Part shown: positions 1 to 6,541 of the stretch, in pieces
How the letters are laid out: the number at the start of each line of letters is the position of its first letter
How positions within the stretch are numbered: the first letter of the stretch is position 1
Assembly: GCA_963616135.1 (NCBI GenBank)
Contig: CAVEJT010000039.1
Coordinates: forward strand, 1 to 7,513
From: UMGS1613 sp963616135
GTDB taxonomy: Bacteria; Bacillota_I; Bacilli_A; RF39; UBA660
DNA length: 7,513 nt
Reading direction: 5' to 3'
Notes under the pieces: model-generated
What the model saw: only the letters and a program-made list of their open reading frames with translations
Databases searched by the model: none
Told to the model about the DNA's origin: nothing
Position numbers and translations under genes: made by a program

Positions 1-54
1 ATTTCTATATTACCACAGAAAGGATTCATCTTTACACAAAATTATTTACAGACT
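1..54. mobile_element. Possible terminal inverted repeat of an IS256-family insertion sequence (element body to the left)
   Basis: Read on the minus strand from position 54 leftward, this stretch begins GAGTCTGTAAAT and continues AATTTTGTGTAAAGATG. That resembles, from memory, the ends of IS256 (Mutator-type) elements, which often start with GA and carry a TAATTGTGTAAA-like core. No transposase is visible because the window ends here. If the assignment holds, the element boundary is at 54/55, immediately beside the alaS terminator, and the target duplication (usually 8 bp in this family) would begin at 55. Only one end is seen and no duplication can be tested. Plain intergenic sequence, or the start of another gene (an ATG lies at 29-27 on the minus strand), remains possible. 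Confidence 0.35.
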
Positions 55-56
55 CG

Positions 57-83
57 AAAAAAACAAGATAATCTTGTTTTTTT
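57..83 (-). terminator. Rho-independent terminator of the alaS operon, symmetric and possibly bidirectional
   Basis: Positions 57-69 (aaaaaaacaagat) and 71-83 (atcttgttttttt) are perfect reverse complements. With a three-base loop at 69-71 this gives a 12-bp stem. On the minus strand the hairpin ends in a run of seven T before CGAG. The first arm touches the alaS stop codon (85-83), so no sequence separates the gene from its terminator. The flanking A and T tracts would also allow termination of plus-strand transcripts arriving from the left. The stem is AT-rich, with only two G-C pairs, so it may be modest in strength. Confidence 0.75.
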
Positions 84-1831
84 TATTTTATAATTGCTTT
101 AATTCTTCTTACACCTGCACTAGATGCTTCTTCTTTTACAATTTTAAATGTACCTATTTCACTTGTATTTTTTACATGAGGTCCACCACATAATTCTCTT
201 GACACATCACCAATAGAATAAACAGTTACTATATCTGGGTATTTTTCAATAAACATACATTCAGCACCACTTTTAATAGCATCTTCTTTACTCATTTCTT
301 CTACTTTAACATCTAATCCTTCAGAAATCCATTTATTTACTAAAGCTTCAGTTTCACTCTTCTCTTCATTAGTTAATTTGTGATCACAAGAAAAATCAAA
401 ACGCATTCGCTCATCAGTAATATTACTTCCCTTTTGATGTACATCAGGACCTATTACAAGTTTTAAAGCAGCATTAAGTAAATGAGTAGCTGTATGATAT
501 TTAGTTTCTATCTCACTATTACCTGCAAGTCCGCCTTTAAACTTTTGAGTAGATCCTGCTCTTGATAATTCTTGATGTGCCTTAAATTTTTCTTTAAAAC
601 CATTAGTGTCTACTTCTATATTTTTTTCATGTGCTAACTCAACAGTAAGCTCAATAGGAAATCCATAAGTATCATATAATTTAAAAGCTAAATCTTTATT
701 TAAAGTATTTCCTTCTAAATTATTAATCATTTTTTCAAACTCTTTTAATCCTTTTTCAAGTGTTCTATTAAATTTTGTTTTTTCATTTCTTAATACTTCT
801 AATACAATATCTCTATTATCTTCTATTTCTTTATAATATTTTTTATATTTATCCATAATAGCTTTAGCAATTTCTTCTTCCCAAGTACTATTTACATCAA
901 TGCCAAGTTTCTTAGCATGTCTTATAGCTCTTCTGATTAATCTTCTTAAAATATAACCTTGATCCGTATTAGAAGGTTTTATACCACTTGGATCAGATGA
1001 TATAAATACAGCAGTTCTTATATGATCAGCAATAATTCTCATACTTTCTGGATTTTCTTCATATTTTTTATTTGATATTTTTTCTATAAGAGAAATAATA
1101 TCACTCCATACTGAAGATTTATAATTATCATTAACACCTTCAAGTACAGCAACTACTCTTTCTAATCCCATACCAGTATCTATATTTTTTTTAGTTAATT
1201 CTTCTACTCTTCCATCTTCATGTTTATAGTATTGCATAAACACATCATTCCATATTTCTACCCATCTAGAATCTTCAGGGTCAAATATTTCAGGAATTTC
1301 ATCATTACTTCTAAAATAGAACATCTCTGAATCAGGCCCACAAGGTCCAGATTCTCCGGCTATCCAAAAATTATCATCACTTGTAGGGCAAATTCTTGAA
1401 TCAGGTATACCTAAGTTCTTCCAAATTTCATATGCTTCTTCATCTTTTGGAATAATATCATTACCAGCAAAAACCGTAACAGCAAGTCTTTCTTTTGGTA
1501 TTTTTAATACTTCAGTTAAAAACTCAAAACTCCAAGTAATTGCTTCCTTTTTAAAATAATCTCCTAAAGACCAATTACCTAGCATTTCAAAAAACGTATG
1601 ATGATAAGTATCTCCTATAGCATCCAAATCGTTAGTTCTAATACATTTTTGATAATCAACAAGTCTAGTTCCACATGGATGTGTTTTACCCATCAAATAA
1701 GGAATTAATGGTTGCATACCAGCTGTATTAAATAATACACTTGGATCATTTTCTGGTACTACTGGAGCACTCGGTATTTGAACATGACCCTTGCTTTTGA
1801 AAAAATCAATGTATAAATCTTTTAAATTCAT
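83..1831 (-). CDS. alaS: Alanyl-tRNA synthetase, short form lacking the beta-barrel and C-Ala domains
   Basis: This class II synthetase joins alanine to tRNA-Ala in the cytoplasm. The catalytic core shows CIRTND (63-68), HHTFFEMLGNWSLGDYF (77-93) and motif 3 IDTGMGLER (217-225). An AlaRS-type helical domain with RRLIRRAIRHA follows at 296-306. The editing domain keeps its zinc ligands: HTATH (446-450) and CGGPH (548-552, usually CGGTH). The protein has 582 residues, against roughly 870-880 for typical bacterial AlaRS. From FKGGLAG (431-437) it passes almost directly into the editing core, so the usual ~100-residue beta-barrel is absent. It ends at SSAGVRRIKA, so C-Ala is also absent. This matches the short AlaRS type I recall from Patescibacteria and some gut Firmicutes. 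The start (1831) overlaps the cmk stop as ATGA, with GGAGGG at 1840-1835 inside cmk. It is the last gene of its operon. Confidence 0.93.
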   Translation of the reverse strand: MNLKDLYIDFFKSKGHVQIPSAPVVPENDPSVLFNTAGMQPLIPYLMGKTHPCGTRLVDYQKCIRTNDLDAIGDTYHHTFFEMLGNWSLGDYFKKEAITWSFEFLTEVLKIPKERLAVTVFAGNDIIPKDEEAYEIWKNLGIPDSRICPTSDDNFWIAGESGPCGPDSEMFYFRSNDEIPEIFDPEDSRWVEIWNDVFMQYYKHEDGRVEELTKKNIDTGMGLERVVAVLEGVNDNYKSSVWSDIISLIEKISNKKYEENPESMRIIADHIRTAVFISSDPSGIKPSNTDQGYILRRLIRRAIRHAKKLGIDVNSTWEEEIAKAIMDKYKKYYKEIEDNRDIVLEVLRNEKTKFNRTLEKGLKEFEKMINNLEGNTLNKDLAFKLYDTYGFPIELTVELAHEKNIEVDTNGFKEKFKAHQELSRAGSTQKFKGGLAGNSEIETKYHTATHLLNAALKLVIGPDVHQKGSNITDERMRFDFSCDHKLTNEEKSETEALVNKWISEGLDVKVEEMSKEDAIKSGAECMFIEKYPDIVTVYSIGDVSRELCGGPHVKNTSEIGTFKIVKEEASSAGVRRIKAIIK

Positions 1832-2481
1832 AAACCCTCCTCTATTATTTTTCTCATCTTATCTATTACTTCATCTATAGTTAAATCAGTAGAATCAATA
1901 TATATAGAATCTTTAGTTCTAGTTAAAGCACCAACTTCTTTATGCATATCATTATAATCCCTTTTTTTAATATTTTCAAGTATTTCTTCATAAGAAACAT
2001 TCATACCTTTTAAAGTATTTTCCTTAAATCTACGATTAGCTCTTTCAGTTACAGATGCATCTAGATAAAACTTATAGTCAGCATTAGGAAATACCACCGT
2101 TGTAATATCCCTACCTTCCATTATAACATCTTTACCTTCTGCCATCTTTCTTTGTAAATCTACAAGAATTTCTCTTAATTTTACTATACTAGATATAGGA
2201 GATACTATACGAGTAACTTCCATAGTTCTAATATCATCGCTTACATCAATTCCATTTAAATAAGTTTTTCCATCTATAAAATCAATTTTAGAACTACGAG
2301 CCATATCAACTATATTATCTTCATCTGTTATATCTATATTGTTTTTTAAAGTTAAATAAGCTATAGCTCTATACATTGCTCCTGTATCTATATAAGTTAA
2401 ATTACATAATTTAGCTAAAGTTTTAGCTACAGTACCTTTACCACTTCCAGCTGGTCCATCAATTGCAACAACCTTACCCAT
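1828..2481 (-). CDS. cmk: Cytidylate kinase
   Basis: This P-loop kinase moves a phosphate from ATP to CMP or dCMP, supplying CDP/dCDP for nucleic acid and lipid precursors in the cytoplasm. The 217-residue length is normal for the short bacterial type. Visible motifs are Walker A GPAGSGKGT (9-17), IDTGAMYR (31-38) in the CMP-binding region, EGRDITTVVFP (122-132), the lid region with ERANRRF (146-152), KKRDYNDM (172-179) and the closing IDSTDLTIDEVI (195-206). The family usually reads EGRDIGT, so Thr replaces Gly at 127, a mild oddity. It starts at 2481, eight bases inside the end of the preceding kinase-like gene, with AGGTGG at 2490-2485 as ribosome binding site. Its TGA overlaps the alaS ATG. 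Such overlaps suggest translational coupling within one transcript. Confidence 0.95.
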   Translation of the reverse strand: MGKVVAIDGPAGSGKGTVAKTLAKLCNLTYIDTGAMYRAIAYLTLKNNIDITDEDNIVDMARSSKIDFIDGKTYLNGIDVSDDIRTMEVTRIVSPISSIVKLREILVDLQRKMAEGKDVIMEGRDITTVVFPNADYKFYLDASVTERANRRFKENTLKGMNVSYEEILENIKKRDYNDMHKEVGALTRTKDSIYIDSTDLTIDEVIDKMRKIIEEGL

Positions 2482-3025
2482 GTTCCACCTCTTCTAATAT
2501 CTTATATAATCTATTTTTTAAATTTTCATAATCATCATTTTCAATTACATAATCAGAATCATTATAATTATCTAAATCTATTTCAGTTATATGTTGTTGT
2601 TCACTTAAGGTTAATTTATTGTTAAATCCATTTCTTTTTACTCTAATACTTATAGAATCGTTATATTTATTTTTAATAGAAGTTATTTCATCTAATAGTC
2701 TTGCATCATTTATAATTATAACATCATAAAAATATGAATAAACTTCTATATCTTCTAAAATTCTTCTTATAAAAAGTTTATTATCTATTTTGTTTTTTAT
2801 AAGTTCTATACCTAAATTTTGTAAAAGCTCTCTTGGTTTAGTATCCTCATTGCCATCCCAATTGCTTACATTTTTAGCATACTCTTTAATATAATGACCA
2901 AATGATATAATAATAGATTTTTTATCACCATAATACTCACTTATTAATTTTGATATCTCGCCTTTACCACTACGAGCTTTTCCTGATACTATAAATATTT
3001 TTGGTTCTTTTTTTATAAAATTCAT
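2474..3025 (-). CDS. P-loop kinase-like protein, possibly a (deoxy)nucleoside monophosphate kinase
   Basis: I do not recognise a named gene. The 183-residue protein opens with a clear Walker A motif, GKARSGKG (15-22), after a hydrophobic strand. FGHYIKEYAK (42-51) and KPRELLQNLG (63-72) follow, then a hydrophobic strand ending IIINDARLLDEI (103-114), a basic RVKR (128-131) that could be lid arginines, and DYVIENDDYENLKNRL (158-173). This order (P-loop, K-x-R-E-LLQ-x-G segment, acidic-ended strand, closing 'vi-N' helix) recalls phage-type dNMP kinases and dephospho-CoA kinase relatives. The substrate cannot be read from sequence. Cotranscription with cmk, eight bases apart by overlap, is consistent with nucleotide metabolism. 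The start at 3025 forms ATGA with the preceding TGA, and AGGAG at 3035-3031 supports it. Confidence 0.8.
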   Translation of the reverse strand: MNFIKKEPKIFIVSGKARSGKGEISKLISEYYGDKKSIIISFGHYIKEYAKNVSNWDGNEDTKPRELLQNLGIELIKNKIDNKLFIRRILEDIEVYSYFYDVIIINDARLLDEITSIKNKYNDSISIRVKRNGFNNKLTLSEQQHITEIDLDNYNDSDYVIENDDYENLKNRLYKILEEVEHG

Positions 3026-4155
3026 ACATTCTCCTGTTTTAAATTAATTATTTCATATTTATCATTAAAATACTTTATTATAACCTTTAATACGCCAATA
3101 ATAGGAGTTGAAAGTAACATTCCAACAATACCAAAGAAATGACCAAAAAGAAGTAAACCAATTATAATTGTTACTGGATTCAATTTTGTTGTTTTACTTA
3201 TAATTAAAGTTTGTAATACATTTCCTTCTATACTTTGTATTATAACAATTGCGATAAGTACAGCAATACCAATTCCTGTTCCTTGAGAAAATCCAACAAT
3301 AACTGCTGGGGCTCCGCCAATATAAGGGCCAGCATATGGTATTACATTCATAAGTCCACAGAAAAGCCCAAAAAGAATTGGTGTTTTAAGACCTATTAAG
3401 GCGAATGCTAAAGTTGATACAACAAATACAAGTAAAGCATCAAGTAAAGCACCTGTAACATAACTTCTTAAAGATTGATTTATTCTATGACCTAATTCTC
3501 TTGTATCATGTCTAAATTTTTTAGGTAATAATTCTAATAAAGTACTAGATAAATTGTTACAACTAAGTAATAAGAAAAAGCCAATTACGAGTCCTACTAC
3601 AAATGTGCCTATATAAGAAATAGTAGAAGTTACTATATTAATTATTATAGATGGTAATGAAGTAGAAAGTTGTGAAGATACTTCATCAAGTTTTAACAAC
3701 ATAGTTTTTTCAATATTCTCTACATTTATTGTACTTGAATTAACATTATTAAATAAACTCGTAGTCCATTCTTTTACATTAGAAAATATATTAGGAAAAT
3801 TTTCCACAAGATCAATTGTTTGGTTATATAAAAGTGGAATAATAGCTTTTACTAATAAAATTATACAGGCAACTAAAACAACGTAAGAAAAAGCACAAGC
3901 AAGGCCTCTTCTAATTTTTTTAGATTCCAACCATTTAATAAATGGATTTAAAAGCCATGCTACTACAATACCAATAAATAATGGAGATAATATTTTTAAT
4001 ATTTGTAAAACAATTCCAATTATTTTTAATTCTTTAATTATTTTTAATAATACATAGGCTCCTACGACTATAAGGAGTACATAAAATACTTTTAATATAT
4101 TTTTTAATATACTTATAACTTCATTTAAATTTTTTTTATTAATATCCTTATTCAT
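3022..4155 (-). CDS. AI-2E/PerM-family transmembrane transporter
   Basis: This 377-residue integral membrane protein belongs to the AI-2E transporter (PerM, UPF0118) family. Characterised members are credited with autoinducer-2 export or with Na+/H+ antiport, so the substrate here is unknown. Hydrophobic helices lie near residues 21-40, 49-70 (ending AWLLNPFIKWLE, a family hallmark), 83-108, 172-198, 234-256, 259-285, 290-312 and 326-360. Between 108 and 170 is a soluble, Asn/Ser-rich segment, as usual in the family. The signature stretch FGLFCGLMNVIPYAGPYIGG (263-282) is clear, and STPIIGVLKVI (349-359) closes the last helix. It is the first gene of the second operon, 67 bases after frr, with its own promoter. 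AGGTGA at 4165-4160 supports the start. Its TGA overlaps the next ATG by four bases. Confidence 0.9.
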   Translation of the reverse strand: MNKDINKKNLNEVISILKNILKVFYVLLIVVGAYVLLKIIKELKIIGIVLQILKILSPLFIGIVVAWLLNPFIKWLESKKIRRGLACAFSYVVLVACIILLVKAIIPLLYNQTIDLVENFPNIFSNVKEWTTSLFNNVNSSTINVENIEKTMLLKLDEVSSQLSTSLPSIIINIVTSTISYIGTFVVGLVIGFFLLLSCNNLSSTLLELLPKKFRHDTRELGHRINQSLRSYVTGALLDALLVFVVSTLAFALIGLKTPILFGLFCGLMNVIPYAGPYIGGAPAVIVGFSQGTGIGIAVLIAIVIIQSIEGNVLQTLIISKTTKLNPVTIIIGLLLFGHFFGIVGMLLSTPIIGVLKVIIKYFNDKYEIINLKQENV

Positions 4156-4158
4156 AAC

Positions 4159-4165
4159 ATCACCT
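4159..4165 (-). promoter_or_regulatory. Ribosome binding site of the AI-2E-family gene, at the likely transcript 5' end
   Basis: AGGTGAT on the minus strand lies three bases before the ATG at 4155. It starts only six bases after the -10 element, so it nearly coincides with the predicted transcription start. The leader would then be about ten bases and consist of little more than this site. Confidence 0.6.
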
Positions 4166-4170
4166 ACTTA

Positions 4171-4199
4171 ATTATAGCATACATAATTTAAAATATAAA
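4171..4199 (-). promoter_or_regulatory. Extended -10 promoter of the AI-2E/kinase/cmk/alaS operon
   Basis: The minus strand has a perfect TATAAT at 4176-4171 preceded by TGC (4179-4177), which together make an extended -10 element. A TTTATA at 4199-4194, with a 17-base spacer, matches four of six positions of TTGACA. It sits directly after the frr terminator, as expected for a new transcription unit. A start six to eight bases downstream falls at about 4165-4163. Confidence 0.65.
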
Positions 4200-4208
4200 T
4201 ATTAATTT

Positions 4209-4245
4209 AAAAAAATGAACTATTAAAAACTCATTAGTTCATTTT
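4209..4245 (-). terminator. Rho-independent terminator of proS-frr, first arm inside the frr coding region
   Basis: Positions 4235-4245 (tagttcatttt) and 4212-4222 (aaaatgaacta) are perfect reverse complements, giving an 11-bp stem with a 12-base loop. On the minus strand the hairpin runs into seven T at 4215-4209. The 5' arm is made of the last sense codons of frr and the loop contains its TAA. A ribosome ending frr would cover this arm, so termination may depend on its release. The stem has three G-C pairs. Confidence 0.7.
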
Positions 4246-4765
4246 CTTTTTCTTTAAATTTTTCATCTACTATTTTATTATATTTATTTATAAGTTCTTG
4301 AACTTCTTCTTGAGATTCTTTAACAGTATCTTCTGGCAACTCAAGTTTCTTAATATCATTATTAGCATCTTGTCTTACATTTCTTAATACTATTTTACAA
4401 TCCTCAGCATATTCCTTAGCTTGTTTAACATAAGTTCTTCTAGTTTCCTCTGTAAGAGCAGGAATATTTAAAATTATAAACTCTCCATTATTATTTGGAG
4501 TAAGACCTATATTTGCCTCATAAATAGCCTTTTCTACAGCACTTATACTAGATCTATCAAAAGGTTTAATACATAATTGTCTTGCTTCTGGAATACTAAT
4601 AGTAGCAAGCTGCTTTAATGGTGTATCACTACCATAATAATTAACCATAATACCATCTAACATAGCTGGATTAGCCCTACCAACTCTAATATTTAAAAAC
4701 CTTTTTTCTAAATTTTGTATTGCAGTTTCCATATTTAATTCTGCATTCATTAAAATATCTTCCAT
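4223..4765 (-). CDS. frr: Ribosome recycling factor
   Basis: RRF works with EF-G to split the post-termination ribosome so that it can start again. The 180 residues (typical about 185) cover the whole protein. The first long helix contains NLEKRFLNIRVGRANPAML (18-36), where the conserved R-x-GRA segment is diagnostic. Domain II has YYGSDTPLKQLA (43-54), the family's hallmark hinge region. ISIPEARQLCIKPFDRSSI (56-74) and NIGLTPNNNGEFIILNIPALTEETRR (85-110) follow, then the closing helices with RNVRQDANNDIKK (128-140). The start at 4765 shares one base with the proS stop (TAATG). AGGAG at 4781-4777 lies within proS, about 11 bases before the ATG. Other ATGs at codons 6 and 12 are less likely, because MEDIL is the usual family beginning. 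Confidence 0.96.
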   Translation of the reverse strand: MEDILMNAELNMETAIQNLEKRFLNIRVGRANPAMLDGIMVNYYGSDTPLKQLATISIPEARQLCIKPFDRSSISAVEKAIYEANIGLTPNNNGEFIILNIPALTEETRRTYVKQAKEYAEDCKIVLRNVRQDANNDIKKLELPEDTVKESQEEVQELINKYNKIVDEKFKEKENELMSF

Positions 4766-6459
4766 TATTCACAATCTCCTTTTATTATATTCAAAATTTT
4801 ATCACTTAAATCATCTATATCAACAAGTACTATATCTTTAGAATTCCTTAGTTTAATTTCCACTTTATTTTCTATTATTCTTTTACCAATCGTTACTCTA
4901 ATAGGGATACCTAATAAATCCATATCATTAAACTTAACCCCAATTCGCTCATCACGATCATCAAAGATAGTATCAATTCCTAAATAATTTAATTTGTTAT
5001 AAAGTTCATTAGCAAACTTCATTTGTTCTTGATCTTTGGTTGAAACAACAACAATAGCAACTTTATAAGGAGCAATACTCATAGGCCATATAATACCTTT
5101 TTCATCGTGTGATTGTTCGGCTATACTTGCCATTATTCTTGGAATACCAATTCCATAACTACCCATATATGGATAATTTAATTTGTTGTTTTGATCCAAA
5201 TACGTAATATTTAAAGCCTCACAATACTTAGTACCTAATTTAAATAAATTTCCAACTTCAATACCTTTTTTAAAATATAAATGTCCATTACATTTAGGGC
5301 ACATATCACCTTCAATAACTTGCTTAATATCTCCAACCATATCATACTTAATATCTTTAGGATTTACGTTAATATAATGATAATTTAGTTTGTTTGCGCC
5401 ACAACAAAAATTTTTCATACATAATACTTCTTCATCAATAATAATTTTAGCATTTAAATTAATTGGACCTGTAAAACCTGGTACAGCATTAGAAGTTGAA
5501 ATTAATTCGTCGTTAGCAAAATTTATTTCACTAACACCTAATAACTTACATACCTTATTTTCATTTAATTCTCTATCGCCCCTAATAAAAAATATAACCA
5601 ATTCATTATTAACATTCATTAAAAGAGCCTTTACTGTATTCTTAGGATTTATTTTTAAATAATTACATACATCATTAATTGATTCAACATTTGGAGTTGA
5701 AACAAGTTCTAATTGCTTTTCTTCGTCACTTGACTCTACAATCTTACATTCAGATACTTCCATATTAGAAGAATAATCACAAGAATCACATAATACAACA
5801 ATATCTTCACCAGTATCAGTAATAGCTTGATATTCTTCAGATAAAAATCCACCCATCATACCAGTATCAGCTTTTACTATTTTATATTTTAAACCAACTC
5901 TATCAAAAATATTATTATAAGCGTTATACATTTTATTATATGCTTCATCTAAACCATTTAAGTCCTTATCAAAACTATATGCATCCTTCATTATAAATTC
6001 TCTTACTCTAATTAATCCTAATCTAGGTCTTACTTCATCTCTATATTTGTTTCCTATTTGGTATAAATTAAAAGGCATATCTTTATAACTTCTTATCATT
6101 TGACTTGCTGCGATTGCAAACAACTCCTCGTGGGTAGGACCAAGTACCAATGGTCTATCATATCTATCATTTAATCTAAACATACTAGGTCCAAAATTAT
6201 TAAGTCTTCCACTTGACTCAAATATATCTTGAGGAAGTAATTCTGGCATTTTTAATTCTTGAGCACCTGCACTATTCATTTCTTCTCTTACTATTTTTTC
6301 TATATTTTGTAAAACTTTAAGTCCTATTGGCATATAAGTATAAATACCATTACTAATTTTTTTTATCATTCCGGACTTAACTAATAAATTTCCACTAACG
6401 GATTCTTCATCTTTTACATCTTCCCTTAAAGTATAAAAGAAAGATTTACTAAGTTTCAT
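4765..6459 (-). CDS. proS: Prolyl-tRNA synthetase, bacterial type with INS editing domain
   Basis: This cytoplasmic class II enzyme charges tRNA-Pro. Its 564 residues match the bacterial type (about 570). The core opens with GIYTYMPIGLKVL (38-50) and continues with LGPTHEE (106-112) and the motif 2 region RDEVRPRLGLIRVREFIMKDAY (140-161). The inserted editing domain (about 224-390) clears mischarged Ala-tRNA-Pro. It keeps TVKALL (275-280), whose Lys matches the conserved editing lysine, and RGDRELNENKV (293-303). CDSC (224-227) and CPKC (387-390) bracket the insert and could form a metal site, an inference only. Motif 3 is GSYGIGIPRIMAS (433-445), followed by the anticodon-binding domain (465-564) with DDRDERIGVKF (500-510). 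The start follows AGGAG (6472-6468). It heads a two-gene unit with frr. Confidence 0.97.
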   Translation of the reverse strand: MKLSKSFFYTLREDVKDEESVSGNLLVKSGMIKKISNGIYTYMPIGLKVLQNIEKIVREEMNSAGAQELKMPELLPQDIFESSGRLNNFGPSMFRLNDRYDRPLVLGPTHEELFAIAASQMIRSYKDMPFNLYQIGNKYRDEVRPRLGLIRVREFIMKDAYSFDKDLNGLDEAYNKMYNAYNNIFDRVGLKYKIVKADTGMMGGFLSEEYQAITDTGEDIVVLCDSCDYSSNMEVSECKIVESSDEEKQLELVSTPNVESINDVCNYLKINPKNTVKALLMNVNNELVIFFIRGDRELNENKVCKLLGVSEINFANDELISTSNAVPGFTGPINLNAKIIIDEEVLCMKNFCCGANKLNYHYINVNPKDIKYDMVGDIKQVIEGDMCPKCNGHLYFKKGIEVGNLFKLGTKYCEALNITYLDQNNKLNYPYMGSYGIGIPRIMASIAEQSHDEKGIIWPMSIAPYKVAIVVVSTKDQEQMKFANELYNKLNYLGIDTIFDDRDERIGVKFNDMDLLGIPIRVTIGKRIIENKVEIKLRNSKDIVLVDIDDLSDKILNIIKGDCE

Positions 6460-6467
6460 ATTACCAA

Positions 6468-6487
6468 CTCCTTTTACAATTATAACA
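6468..6487 (-). promoter_or_regulatory. Extended -10 promoter and adjacent ribosome binding site of proS-frr
   Basis: The minus strand shows TGTTATAAT at 6487-6479, a perfect -10 with the TG extension. No convincing -35 is present, and its place would fall in the preceding terminator stem. The predicted start at about 6473-6471 is directly at AGGAG (6472-6468), eight bases before the ATG. The leader would be only about 13-15 bases, with no room for a T-box. Confidence 0.6.
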
Positions 6488-6497
6488 AATAAATAAT

Positions 6498-6525
6498 AAA
6501 AAAGAAATCTTTTTAATTTCTTTTT
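6498..6525 (-). terminator. Weak Rho-independent terminator after the surface-protein gene
   Basis: Positions 6499-6508 (aaaaagaaat) and 6516-6525 (atttcttttt) are reverse complements, making a 10-bp stem with a 7-base loop. On the minus strand the second arm ends in six T, then ATTATTT. Only one G-C pair is present, so stability is low. It separates the surface-protein gene from the proS promoter. Confidence 0.5.
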
Positions 6526-6541
6526 ATTAAATTTATACTGT

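Noticed and set aside
1..1831. alaS truncated by frameshift or by the putative insertion sequence
   Set aside because: The protein ends cleanly after the editing core with its stop codon, followed at once by a proper terminator. Missing the internal beta-barrel as well fits a short-form family better than breakage.
1828..4155. Mollicute code 4 (TGA read as Trp)
   Set aside because: Trp codons seen are TGG, and TGA ends cmk and the AI-2E-family gene exactly at ATGA overlaps with the next genes.
5390..5662. Plus-strand open frame of 90 codons
   Set aside because: It lies entirely within proS, antisense to a confidently identified domain, has no ribosome binding site of note and encodes no recognisable protein.
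6460..6541. T-box riboswitch ahead of proS
   Set aside because: The 82-base gap is filled by a terminator, an extended -10 and the ribosome binding site. There is no room for specifier and antiterminator structures.
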